Shown piece after piece: positions 33,037 to 42,700 of a stretch of 64,000 nt of DNA; the stretch's first letter is position 1, and every line of letters begins with the position of its first letter. Origin of the DNA: Elusimicrobiota bacterium (GTDB taxonomy: Bacteria > Elusimicrobiota > Elusimicrobia > UBA1565); NCBI GenBank assembly GCA_016218495.1, contig JACRDU010000144.1:62001-126000 (forward strand), read 5' to 3'. The notes below the pieces were generated by a model, which ran no database searches, was not told the DNA's origin, and was given only the letters and a program-made list of their open reading frames with translations. The translations under genes and the position numbers were made by a program.

Positions 33037-33055
33037 CCGTCCCCGGGCGCGGGGT

Positions 33056-34228
33056 TCAGACCGCTGAGGCGGCCTGGTCCCAGGGGAGGAGTTCGACGCC
33101 ATTGGGCCCGCGTGAGCGCAGCGGGCTCAAAGAGATGAGGAAGGAGGCCCTGGGCTTCAACTGCGCTCCCAGTCTGGCAAGGGCGGCGCAGTGCTCGGCG
33201 CGGGGGGTGGCGGTGGCCTTGACCTCGATGAGTTTGAGCGATGACCCGAAGTCCAGGACCAGGTCGACCTCGTTGCGGTTCGAGTCCTGATAGAAGGCCG
33301 GCTCGAAGTTGAGGTTGTGGTTGAGCTTCAGCTTCAAGACCTCGGTGACGACATGGCATTCGAGCAGGGCTCCCGCCTGAGGGCCCCGGCTCAGGGTTTC
33401 CGGGTTGGGATAGCGCAGTAGGTAGCACAGGAGCCCCGTGTCCGTGAAATAGACCTTCGGGCTCTTCACGACGCGCTTGGTGACGTTCTTGAAATAGGGA
33501 CGGAGCAGATAGACGATGCGGGTCGCCTCCAACAAGGACAGCCAGCGCCGGGCCGTCGTGAACGAGACCCCGCACTCTTTGGCGACTTCGCTGAGGTTCA
33601 GGAGTGCGCCGACCCGGGCGGCCAGGAGTTCCAGGAAGGCTTGAAAGACCCGTAGGTCGTGGACCGAGGTTATCTGCCGTATGTCGCGTTCCAAGTAGGT
33701 CTGGACGTAGGACGCCAGGAACCGGTCGCGCGGCGCCCCTTGCGCGACGATTTCGGGGTAGGACCCTCGGAAGATCGTCGTGAACGGGTCCTTCACAGCC
33801 CCTTTCGAAAGCGCCTTCGCCGCTTCTTGCGTAGAGAATCCCAATAGCTCGAAGAGCGCCGCCCTCCCTGCCAGAGACTCCGAGAGGCCCGCCATGAGGG
33901 GGAAATATTGAGAGCCTGAGAGAAGGAAGCGCCCTTTCCTGGTTCGGTCCGAATCGACCGCGATCTTCACCTCAGGCAGGAGTTCCGGGAGATTCTGGAC
34001 CTCGTCGATTATCAACGCTCGATCGCCGGCTAGGAAGCCCTTCGGGTCCTGCGCCGCGAACCGCCGGGTCAGCGGGTCGTCGAGCGTCGCATAGGCATGC
34101 TTCGGGAAGGTCTTGCGCAGGAGGGTGGACTTCCCGGTCTGCCGCGGGCCCGTCAAGACGACGACGGGGAAGCCGCTCGCGGCCGCCAGCAGCTCGGGCT
34201 CCATGGCGCGGGGGACATAGCGGTGCAT
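33056..34228 (-). CDS. AAA_14/DUF4143 family ATPase
   Basis: A 390-aa protein. The N-terminal AAA_14 domain has PVVVLTGPRQTGKSTLLRKT (Walker A), DRALIIDEVQNLPELLPEVK (Walker B) and RFLLSGSQYFPLMAGLSESL. The C-terminal DUF4143 domain includes a winged-helix (LLNLSEVAKECGVSFTTARR) and a PD-(D/E)xK-like end (NEVDLVLDFGSSLKLIEVKA). These proteins are widespread and poorly understood; many sit with toxin-antitoxin or defence genes. The ATG at 34228 lies at the predicted transcription start, suggesting a leaderless mRNA. It diverges from the nucleotidyltransferase gene. Confidence 0.88.
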   Translation of the reverse strand: MHRYVPRAMEPELLAAASGFPVVVLTGPRQTGKSTLLRKTFPKHAYATLDDPLTRRFAAQDPKGFLAGDRALIIDEVQNLPELLPEVKIAVDSDRTRKGRFLLSGSQYFPLMAGLSESLAGRAALFELLGFSTQEAAKALSKGAVKDPFTTIFRGSYPEIVAQGAPRDRFLASYVQTYLERDIRQITSVHDLRVFQAFLELLAARVGALLNLSEVAKECGVSFTTARRWLSLLEATRIVYLLRPYFKNVTKRVVKSPKVYFTDTGLLCYLLRYPNPETLSRGPQAGALLECHVVTEVLKLKLNHNLNFEPAFYQDSNRNEVDLVLDFGSSLKLIEVKATATPRAEHCAALARLGAQLKPRASFLISLSPLRSRGPNGVELLPWDQAASAV

Positions 34229-34234
34229 GGAAGA

Positions 34235-34263
34235 AGTATAGCCTTGAATCTATGCAGATTCAA
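34235..34263 (-). promoter_or_regulatory. Sigma70-type promoter of the DUF4143 gene
   Basis: Read on the minus strand: TTGAAT (34263-34258), 17 nt, TATACT (34240-34235). Six bases separate the -10 from the ATG, so transcription should begin at or next to the start codon. Confidence 0.6.
34244..34263. promoter_or_regulatory. 8-bp inverted repeat, candidate operator
   Basis: TTGAATCT (34244-34251) and AGATTCAA (34256-34263) flank ATGC. The palindrome overlaps the -35 and spacer of the minus-strand promoter, a typical repressor site. It lies in the only clearly AT-rich gap of the window. Confidence 0.5.
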
Positions 34264-34295
34264 TATTTAAAAGTTATATTACATGCGGTCGGACC

Positions 34296-34324
34296 TTGTC
34301 GAGCACCCGGGGCGGCGTTATACT
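34296..34324 (+). promoter_or_regulatory. Sigma70-type promoter of the nucleotidyltransferase gene
   Basis: TTGTCG (34296-34301), 17 nt, TATACT (34319-34324). The -10 ends six bases before the ATG at 34331, again implying a leaderless mRNA. If the upstream ATG at 34283 were the start, this would lie within coding sequence. Confidence 0.5.
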
Positions 34325-34330
34325 GAGGTC

Positions 34331-34822
34331 ATGTTCTTCGCGGACACCTTCCGGGCGCTGGACAAAGCCGAGGTGCGCTACCTCGTCGTGGGCGGCGTGG
34401 CCGTCGTGCTCCATGGCTTCCTGCGCGCCACGGCCGACTTGGACCTCATGGTGGACTTCGAGCGCTCGAATCTCGAGCGGTTCTTCGGGCTCTTGAAGAG
34501 CCGGGGGTATCTGCCGAAGGCGCCGGTCCCCATCGAGGCCTTCGCCGACGCCGAGAATCGGCGAGCGTGGCGTGAAGAGAAGGGGATGAAGGTCTTCACC
34601 GTCCACCATCCTGAGCGCGTCGGAGAGCTGCTGGATGTCTTCTCGTGGGAGCCCATCCCGTTCGCGGAGGCCTACTCGCGCCGCCTGATAGTCCCGATGG
34701 ATGGATACTCCATTTTCGTAGCCTCCATGGAAGACCTCATCGCTCTCAAGCGCCCCGTGGGCCGCCCTCAGGACCTCGAAGACATACGCGCCATGGAGGC
34801 GCGCTTGGGGAAGGGCGGGTGA
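34331..34822 (+). CDS. AbiEii/MNT-like nucleotidyltransferase
   Basis: A 163-aa protein from the ATG at 34331 (an in-frame ATG at 34283 adds 16 unlikely residues). The pol-beta fold motif is YLVVGGVAVVLHGFLRATAD followed by LDLMVDF, giving the GG and D-x-D metal site. Later parts are VFTVHHPERVGELLDVFSWE and MEDLIALKRPVGRPQDLEDI. Homologues include AbiEii toxins and nucleotidyltransferases of toxin-antitoxin pairs that modify tRNA or a partner protein. It overlaps the next small gene by 4 nt, which fits a two-gene system. Toxicity is not shown by sequence. Confidence 0.82.
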   Translation: MFFADTFRALDKAEVRYLVVGGVAVVLHGFLRATADLDLMVDFERSNLERFFGLLKSRGYLPKAPVPIEAFADAENRRAWREEKGMKVFTVHHPERVGELLDVFSWEPIPFAEAYSRRLIVPMDGYSIFVASMEDLIALKRPVGRPQDLEDIRAMEARLGKGG

Positions 34823-35007
34823 GCTCCGCGGAACCGGTTCGGGTCGTGCAGTACTACTCCCCCGAAAAAAATGCGGAGTTCTCCGCGATGGGCCCCGCCG
34901 AACGGCTGGCTTGGCTCGATGAAATCCGCTACCTGCATGCTTATGCCGCTTCGCTCGTCTGCGACGGGAAGCCGGTCGCCCTTGACGCCAAGGAGAAGCG
35001 CCCTTAG
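34819..35007 (+). CDS. Small partner of the nucleotidyltransferase
   Basis: A 62-aa protein from a GTG overlapping the previous stop (GTGA). It is mostly helical (NAEFSAMGPAERLAWLDEIR, then YLHAYAASLVCDGKP). Its size, overlap and position suit an antitoxin or companion of the nucleotidyltransferase, but the order here is enzyme first. Family not recognised. Confidence 0.6.
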   Translation: MSSAEPVRVVQYYSPEKNAEFSAMGPAERLAWLDEIRYLHAYAASLVCDGKPVALDAKEKRP

Positions 35008-35074
35008 ACTTGGGGCATGTGCCAAGGGGGACCCGCGCCGCGGGCGTTCTCTGCTGTTGTCAACCCCTCCCCCC

Positions 35075-35102
35075 TTGACAAAACAAGCCTCCCGGTTATA
35101 CT
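35075..35102 (+). promoter_or_regulatory. Sigma70-type promoter of the riboswitch RNA
   Basis: TTGACA (35075-35080), 16 nt, TATACT (35097-35102). Transcription would start near 35109, the first base of the riboswitch aptamer. Confidence 0.75.
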
Positions 35103-35108
35103 GCTAGG

Positions 35109-35213
35109 GTCGCAGAGTTCGCAACGAAACGGCAAACCCGGCGCAAGCCGGGGGCGCAAAGCCACGGGCCCCGCGTGCGGGGCGGCCAGGCTACCGAAAC
35201 GGGGAATGGCGAC
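35109..35213 (+). ncRNA. GEMM-I (cyclic di-GMP class I type) riboswitch aptamer
   Basis: The conserved core is visible: GGCAAACC (35131-35138), a six-pair P2 stem CCCGGC/GCCGGG capped by the tetraloop GCAA (35143-35146), then GGCGCAAAGCC (35153-35163), whose GCC can pair with the GGC at 35131-35133. P3 is a GC-rich hairpin (about 35166-35190), followed by GCCAGGCTACCG. P1 pairs GTCGC (35109-35113) with GCGAC (35209-35213). The family senses cyclic di-GMP; a minority (GEMM-Ib) sense 3',3'-cGAMP, and I cannot separate the two without an alignment. Confidence 0.88.
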
Positions 35214-35246
35214 TACGACGCACCGATTCCGCCCGGCCGCTGCTGA

Positions 35247-35274
35247 CTATCTTCGGGATAGAGGGGTAAGATAG
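35247..35274 (+). promoter_or_regulatory. Mutually exclusive hairpins around the RBS
   Basis: CTATC (35247-35251) can pair with GATAG (35257-35261) across TTCGG, leaving the RBS GAGGGG (35261-35266) mostly free. Alternatively CTATCTT (35247-35253) pairs with AAGATAG (35268-35274), enclosing that RBS in the loop. The start codon is at 35277. This looks like a translational expression platform for the riboswitch. Confidence 0.5.
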
Positions 35275-35276
35275 CC

Positions 35277-35771
35277 ATGGGGGCCGGGCGCCTCTTTTGC
35301 CTGCTGGCCGTCCTGACGGCCGCCGCCGGGATGAACCCGGCAAGTGCCGCCTCCGAGGACTTGGGGGCGGCCCCGGCCGGGGCCGTGGTCTCGCCTTTCG
35401 AGGCCCTGGAGCAGGGCCCGGGCCTGGAGCTGCGCGACGCGTCCAACCGCCTCATCTCGCGCGGCGACATCGCCCGCACGCTCAAGGACGCCCAGCGCGC
35501 CGAATCCGCCGTCCTGGCGGCCCCGGCGGCGAAGGCCTGGGCGGACTTCGTGGAGCGGGCCGATTCGCTGGCGCGTTCCATCCGCGTCGAGGGCTCGTCT
35601 TCCGGCGCCGCCGCGGTCACGCCGTGCACGGCCTCGCGCGAACCCAAGGTCTCCTGTCCCACCGTTCTGGTCCGGCTCGGCGACACCGGCCCGGCCCTCC
35701 GCTCTCAGGCGCGGGGGCCGGCTCCGGCCAGCGCGCCGGACCGCGCTTTGAACCTGCCTCTGCGCTGCTGA
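35277..35771 (+). CDS. Small exported protein downstream of the riboswitch
   Basis: A 164-aa protein with a signal peptide (GRLFCLLAVLTAAAGMNPAS, then A). The mature part is Ala/Ser/Pro-rich, with one helical stretch (ISRGDIARTLKDAQRAESAV) and a Cys pair (TPCTASREPKVSC) plus a C-terminal Cys. It is the first gene after the GEMM riboswitch and is directly under its control. No family is recognised. Its place upstream of the HEAT and giant-protein genes suggests a role in their export or assembly, which is inference only. Confidence 0.65.
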   Translation: MGAGRLFCLLAVLTAAAGMNPASAASEDLGAAPAGAVVSPFEALEQGPGLELRDASNRLISRGDIARTLKDAQRAESAVLAAPAAKAWADFVERADSLARSIRVEGSSSGAAAVTPCTASREPKVSCPTVLVRLGDTGPALRSQARGPAPASAPDRALNLPLRC

Positions 35772-35939
35772 GAGCCGCCGTACTCCCCGTACGGCTCCCC
35801 CCTGGGGAGCGTCCCGCCCCCCCGTCTTGACGGGGACTGGGACGGCGGAAGACGCAACAAAAGCTAAATCCGGACCCGGAGAGACCCGGGGATACTTGCT
35901 GACGGACCCCTTTGACGGGGCTTGGCCGGACTCTGTGCC
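35772..35939 (+). other. Structured spacer between riboswitch gene and HEAT gene
   Basis: 168 nt without a gene. CCGTAC/GTACGG (35778-35783 and 35789-35794) and CCCCGTC/GACGGGG (35820-35826 and 35829-35835) form strong hairpins without a U-run. TTGACGGGG occurs twice (35827-35835 and about 35911-35920). The A-rich piece near 35855-35870 is followed by ATCC/GGAT and CCGG/CCGG pairings. It may be terminator-like, an RNA-stability element or an unrecognised regulatory RNA. I see no good promoter in it. Confidence 0.4.
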
Positions 35940-36713
35940 ATGAACGAGAACGCTATAAAGAACTTCTCCTTCCCGCGCGCGCGCGCCTTCTTCGCCTGCG
36001 CGCTGGCGCTCGCCCTGGTCGCGGCCGTCCTCTTGCCCCTGGCCGCCTTCGGCGCGGGGGAGTGGGACAGGGCTTTCACCGATTTGCGCTCCAGCGACGA
36101 GAAGGTCCGGACGGCGGCGGTGAAGGCCTTGGCCTCGAACGGGGAGGCTGTGCTTCCCGCCTTGCTGGAGTGGATGAATTCCGCCGGCCGGTACGGTTTG
36201 GCCGCTCAGGTGGGGGCGGCCTTGGGCCGCCCTGCCGTCCCCGCTCTGGTTCGGCTGCTCAAGGACCCGGACCTGGGGGGGCGGGCGGGAGAGTTGCTCT
36301 TTCGGATTTCCAGGCCGGAGGTCTCCGCCGAACTGCCCGCCATCCTAGCCTGCGTCAGGGACCCCGAAGTCCGGGATAACTGCGGCCGGGCCCTGGTCCA
36401 GATGATGAGTCCCAAGGGCGGCCGCCATCGCTCCGCCCTGGAGGAGGCCCTGAAGGACGGCAATCCCATCGTCCGCGCCTATGCCGCGACGGCCCTGGGG
36501 CAGCTGACGGGCAAAGGCCGTGGGGCGGTGGCGGCCTTGGTTGAAGCACTCAAAGACCCCGAGCCTATCGTGCGTCGGAGCGCGGCGTTGGCGCTCGGGA
36601 AAATCGGCAAGAAGGCTTCGGCGGCGGTGCCGGCGCTGGAAACCGCCGCCAAGGACCCGGACGGCGAGGTCTCGCGTCTGGCGGCCCAAGCCCTGAAGGG
36701 GATTCGTGGCTAG
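35940..36713 (+). CDS. Exported HEAT-repeat protein
   Basis: A 257-aa product, started at the ATG at 35940 (a TTG six codons earlier is less likely). The N-terminus has a signal peptide or anchor (FFACALALALVAAVLLPLAA). The rest is a solenoid of about six HEAT repeats, e.g. VRTAAVKALASNGEAVLPAL, VPALVRLLKDPDLGG, IVRAYAATALGQLTGKGRGA and IVRRSAALALGKIGKKASAA. HEAT solenoids bind proteins. Its end overlaps the start of the giant gene by 8 nt, and the SD of the giant gene lies within its last codons, so the two are translationally coupled; a chaperone or docking role for the giant protein is plausible. Confidence 0.82.
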   Translation: MNENAIKNFSFPRARAFFACALALALVAAVLLPLAAFGAGEWDRAFTDLRSSDEKVRTAAVKALASNGEAVLPALLEWMNSAGRYGLAAQVGAALGRPAVPALVRLLKDPDLGGRAGELLFRISRPEVSAELPAILACVRDPEVRDNCGRALVQMMSPKGGRHRSALEEALKDGNPIVRAYAATALGQLTGKGRGAVAALVEALKDPEPIVRRSAALALGKIGKKASAAVPALETAAKDPDGEVSRLAAQALKGIRG

Positions 36714-39700
36714 CCCTCGCGCCCCTGGCCATGCCGGGACCGGGTTCCGGTTCCGTGCCCTCTCGCTGGCTCTGCTGGCCGCTTATCTGGCTTTGCCCCA
36801 CAATGCGCTCTCCGCCCAGCGAAAAATGACGACGGGAGCCGGGGCGAGCACCGGCTGGGGGGGGCAGAGGAACATCATCTCCATCCCGGGGCTGGGGACT
36901 TGGGCCTTCTTCAAGTCAGCCAACCCTGACCGGCTGACGGTGCGCTACTCGGCGGACGGCATGGATTGGACGGCGGCGGAGGACGTGTTCCCATACCTCC
37001 AGATGGCTCCCGACGCGGCGGCGGGCTATGTCAGCGTCTGGCTGCGCGACGAAGGCGCGCTGAAGTACATCTACATCGCGGCACCCGACGCCGGTCTTGA
37101 CTACTGGGGCTCCGCCAACAGGAAGGCTACTACGCCCGATTGGACGGACGCCAACGGCAACAAGATTTTCCTGCGCATGGGGAAACTCAACCCCACCAAC
37201 GCGGCTTGCGGCGTCGGGGAGGTCGCCGTGGCGCGGATGTGTCTGCAGCCCATCGCTTCTCAGCGCTCCACCTTCGGCCTCGCGAAAGGGCGGTGCCAAT
37301 ACGTCCCAGCCAAGACAAAGGATACGATCCATGACTGGATTTCGCTGCATTCGGTCTCCATAACCTACGCCAGCTCGACGACCGGGGGATTCGTCTCCCT
37401 GTTCGGCACCGGCCGGGGCCTTGAAATCAACGCCGGCATCCTGTCGGCCCATGGCGTCCTTAACCTGGCGCCGGACTTGAGCGACTACAACAACGGCGCT
37501 TGGAAGATGTTCGGCGACTGCATCGACAACGACAACACGCAGGCCCCTTTCCTCGACGCCACCCTGGACGAGACCTCGACCCCGGTGCTCGTGCCGGTCC
37601 GCGAGAGCGCCGGGACGTCGAAGGTGCTGCTGGCGGACAGGATTCCTAATGCCGATGCCCCCGCCAGTTCGCTCGCCGCGCACGGCCTGCACATCCTGCG
37701 CCTTACCGAGAACACCGTCGACCTCACCCCCGACGCCACCGAGCTCGGGAGTCTAAACCAGACCGCGCGAATCGCCACCCTCCTTGACAACAACTACGGC
37801 AATGCCGGCCTCAATGAGGAAGGGAGCGGAAACGCCCATTTCGCCTATATCGGGAGCGTGGGACAATTGGTCTATTGGAGGCGGGCCGCGGACGGGACCA
37901 GCCTTGTCAGCGGAACCCTGAACGGCAGCGGCGCCACCAATGCGACCCTTTCGTCGGGGTTCAGCGCCCCGTTGGGACATCCCAGCGTCTCCATCGTCGA
38001 CGGCGCCCCGGGCGGGGCGAAGTACGTGTATGTAGCCTATGCGAGCACGATCGGAATCCACTACGACTATACCGCGTCCACCAATACCGTCTTCAATGGG
38101 ACGACCGTCAAGCATGCGACGAACTGGCGCCTAGCCAAGACGCCGGGCGGCTCGGGGACCGGGGATCTCGGCAGCGCCGATTACCCGAAATTGGGGCTGT
38201 GGACCCGATATCCCAACCCCCTGCCCATCATCTGGACGGACGGGAACGATGTCTTCTTCGACAAAATCATCACCTCGACCTTCCCGACGGTCACGGCCAC
38301 CAATGTGACGACGGCGCCGGCGGCGGCCTATCTGAGCGGACCGAACTACGACCTCATAGTGACCGGCAACAACTTCGGCTATGGGGTGACCGGCTCGACT
38401 AAGCCCTGGTTCCGCGTCCTGCGCGCCAGCGAGACCCAGAGCGAAATCCGGGTCACCTCGGTGACCTATCTCTCCGACACGCAGCTGAGGGCCTCCATCG
38501 TCCTCTCCACCTATGCCTTCGCCGGCTATGACTACGACCTGCGCGTCGAGATGCCCGACGGGCAGGACTATCCGAAGCGCTTCGACAGGCTCGGCGGCTC
38601 AAGCGTGGACAAGCCCTTCTCGGTCTTCATCCCGTCCCCCACCGTCACGACCGTGTCCGATGAAGATGGCGGGAGCCACGCGTCGGCCGGCGCCGTGATG
38701 TCGAGCAACGGCACCGGCCTGTTCAGCCGCGCGCTAACCCTGACCGGGGCCAACTTCATGAACTGGTCCAATTCCGGGGCGTCCTCGGTCATCCCGAGCT
38801 CGACGACGGTCAAGGTCGAGTTCCTGCGCGACTCCGACGGCCTGCCGGAGCCGGAGATTCATGTGGCCTCCCTGACTTATTCCGGCTCCGGCAAGGTGAC
38901 CCTATTCACGAAGGTCTCCACCGCGGCCTATGTCGGCACCTATCAGCTGAGCCTGCGCAATCCGGCGGGCGGCAGCGCGCTGAGCGCGACCAGCACCTTC
39001 TATGTCACCCTTCCGACGGCCACCATCAGTTGGCCCTCGCCCGGGCTGCAGCTGGGCTTCTCGTCGGTGACGGGCCGGGCCTCCTTCAACAATTTCGGCC
39101 AGACTTCCATATCGGCCGTCCAGGTGCGCATCAAGCACCTGGCCACGGGGAAGATGTGGAGCGGCGCCGTCATGGCCATCCCGCCGGCCGACGAGGAGGC
39201 GCGCTGGCAGGACGCCTCCCTCGACGTTCACCAGGCCTCCGTCACCTACTCCTACAATTTCCCGGCGGCCAACACGGGCCTGGTCCCGGACGACGGAGAA
39301 TACGAGTTCGCCGTGCGGGCCAAGACCTCCGACGGGGGGTGGGGGGACCCCTACTTCCCCGGCTTCATCAGCACGCACTCGGTGACCTTGGACCGTTTCA
39401 ACCCCACGATATCCTTGGTCGAGCCGGTGGCGGGGGCCACGAACACGGCCTCGGCCGTGGAATTCACCTTCGCGGATAACGGCTCCGGCCTGACCACGGC
39501 CAAGCTCCTCGTCCAGGACATCACCACGAACCAGAGCGACCCTACCACCTGGCTAGCCTTCAATGTGGAAGGGACCTTGGGCGCGGTGAACCAGCAGATG
39601 TTCCTGACCATGTCCTCGACGGGCACTCCCCAGACCCTGTTCTCGCCTCCCTTCGTCGGTCCCCGCTCCGTGCGCGTCGAGTCCGGGACCACCATCAAGC

Positions 39701-42700
39701 TCCCCGCCTGGGAGAACGGCCATAAGTACCGGGTCTTCGGCCATGTCGAAGACGCCTCGGGGCGCGTGGTCGACCAGTCGACGAGTTCGCTCAATACGGG
39801 CGTGACCTTCCTTTATGACGTCCACCGGCCGACCTTGGCCCTGACCTCGCCCGCGGGATTGGCTACGACCAAGGCCGCGGCGACCTGGCTCACCGCCTTC
39901 AATACCTTGGCCGGGACCATCCGCGACAACACGGCCGACGGGCTCAACCCCATGCACATCTATCTGCGCGTGGGCGAACTCGTCGACGCCGACGACACCC
40001 CGGACCGCTGGGTCGACCCCAACTCGAGCCCCCTCATCCTGACCAACGCCATCACGCCCGCCCAGGCCTGGAAGGAGGTCACCTATACCCCCACGACGGC
40101 GGACGCCGTGGAAGCCTTCCCCTCCTGGGATGTTTCCGCCGCCCCGTTCATCGACGGCCTGGTCTACAAGATCGAGGCCTACGCCTCCGACACGGCCGGG
40201 AACTCCACGGGGACGGCCAGCACCCCGCGCTTCACCTATTACCTGCGCCTCGACCGCACCGCGCCCGTCATCAGCAAGGTGGCCTTCAGCACGGCCGGGG
40301 CGACGGGGTTCTCCGGCGACACCCTGCGGGACCCGACCTCCTTCGTGGGCCTCGACAGCACCTCTAGCCCGCTGACCAGCATCCGCTTCTATTTGAGCGA
40401 CGGCACGGGCTCGGGCATCGCCCAATCCAGCTATTCGCTGCGCTACAACGGCCCGACCGGCCCCACGCATTTCGACGCGCTGGCGCCGTCCTCATGGACG
40501 GCGGGCTCCCAGGTCTGGAACATCGCCCAATCCACGACGGCGGTGCCCTACGCCGTCTCCCTGGCCTCCGCCGTCCCCTGGCGCGAAGGCAAGGACTACT
40601 ATCTGGTCTTCCAGACCAGCGACGTGGCCGGAAATCTCACCCAGTATTCGCTGTCGTTCGTCTACGACTTTACCCCGCCGCTGCTGAGCAACCTGACCAT
40701 CTCCAGCGGTGCCACCTTCGGCGGGTCCCCCCTGGTCCTGCCGTCGAGCATCGGGGGGACGGTGCGCGACAAGCCCGAGGGCGGAGGCATCTTCAACGCC
40801 GATGTGGCCCAGGTCGGCATCGGCATCCGGCGGCAGTCCGACGGGAAGTGGTACCGCGAGGACCCGGGCGTGACGGGCGCGCCGGACTTCTGCGCGGCGG
40901 GGGCCGGGAACCTCAACTGGTGCGATTTGCGCCTCGACCCGGTGGACAACCCTCCATTCAGCGGCAACAATTGGTCCTACCCGTTGGCCGACGTCGCCGA
41001 TCCCTTCTGGAACTCCAGGGGGGTGGAGACCTATCATGTCTATACCTGGGCCAAGGACAACGTGCCCTCGCCCTACACCAACTCCAACAGCTCCCTGACC
41101 TTGGCCGCGGTCTTCAACTGGGAGACCCAGGCTCCGGTGACGACGGTGGAGGCGCCTCTGCAGGATGTCTGGTATTCGACCTATCCTTTGGTGAGCCTGG
41201 GCATCATCCGCGGCACCGCCATCGACCTGCCCAGCTCCGGGGTCGGCTACGGCCAGAACGACGCCTGCGACGGGGCGGGCGGGGCCGGGCTCCTGAACAT
41301 CTGCGTCATGGAGGTGGAAATCCAGGACTCCGACGGCAGCGGGCAGTGCTGGGGCGGTACGGCCTTCAACGCCACCTGCAACTCGGCGGCGGCCTGGCGC
41401 ACCATGTCGGTCAACGGGGCGGGCTACGATTTCCCCACCGATAACGCCGCCCCGGCCGGATTGTGGGCCAGCCTGACCAACGGGGCGCGCTACCGGGTGC
41501 GCCTGCGCTCGAAGGACGCGGCCCTGGACGGCGGCGGGACGGCCAAGCCCAATATCGAAGTCCCGCCCGACACCACCCTGGCGGGGTGGAACGCAGGGCA
41601 TACCGGCGTCCGCTTCTTCCGCGTGGACAAGGTCGCCCCGACCAGCGCCATCGTCGCCCCCGCCCACTCGGCCAATGTGGCGGGCCTTTCCGAGATCACC
41701 GGCACCGTGACGGACAACGAATCCAGTCCCAGCCAGACCTTCGTGGCCATCTGCGGCGACAACGCCGGAAACATCGATGATACCAAGTGTCTGAGCGGGC
41801 TGAGCGCGCTCGGCACCTTCACGAGCACCCGCGTCTACTACGAGGCTACGGTCACCGGGGCGGGGGCGACCAAGAACTGGACCCTGGACGTCTCGAACGT
41901 GGCGGATTTCCAGACCGGGAGCTTCTACCACGCCCTCGTCTACTCCTCCGACGCGGTGAAGAACTTCGGCACCATCGGGGCGGCGGCGTCGAACTCCAAC
42001 CACCACCGCTTCCGCTTCATCTCGGCCACCCCGTTCTCGAGCATCTCGGTCCCGGACACCAACGACCACTTCTACCGCTACTCTGCGGGGGCGAACCGCC
42101 TGACCGAGCTCACCGGCACGGCCTCGGACAGCGCCTCCAATGTGCGCATCGAAATCATGGTGTCGGCCTCCGACGACAAGTTCCCGGAGGACGCCGGGGA
42201 CGCCTCCGACAACAAATGCTGGGACGCCGCCGCCGTCTGGGTGGATTGTAACGCCGTGGGCTTCAGCAAGGTGACCTCGACCTATACCATACTGTCTCTG
42301 ATTGGAACCAGCCCCAAGGTTTGGAACTTCCCGGTCAGCGGGGCCTTCCCGGGCATCTACACGAACCACCGCTTCCGGGCCCGGGTCTCGGCCTTCGCCG
42401 GGGGCAACGACGAGGCGCCTCCCCAGTCGCGCGCCTTCTATTTCGACGAGAACGGGCCGACCCTTTCCCTTATAAGGCCCAAGGTCGGCGGCGAGAACCT
42501 CCTCACCGTCCTCACCGGGACGGCGGTCGACCAGGTGCCCGGGGGCGGGGCCACCAAGTCCGACATCGACGGCGGCACCGTCAAGTTCCGCATCGAGTTC
42601 GCCAGCTCGGCGACGACGGAGTACAGCCCCTCGGCCGACAAGTTCGTCACCAACGCCCCGGGCGACACCGACCTGTTGGGCGTCCCCAGCGGCATCAGCT

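Noticed and set aside
33037-33055. Terminator between purA and the convergent DUF4143 gene
   Set aside because: Only a short GC-rich stretch is present, without a convincing stem and T-run.
35836-35939. A second GEMM-type riboswitch before the HEAT gene
   Set aside because: GACGCAACAAAAGC recalls part of the motif, but the GGCAAACC element, the tetraloop stem and GCAAAGCC are missing. Kept only as an unexplained structured spacer.
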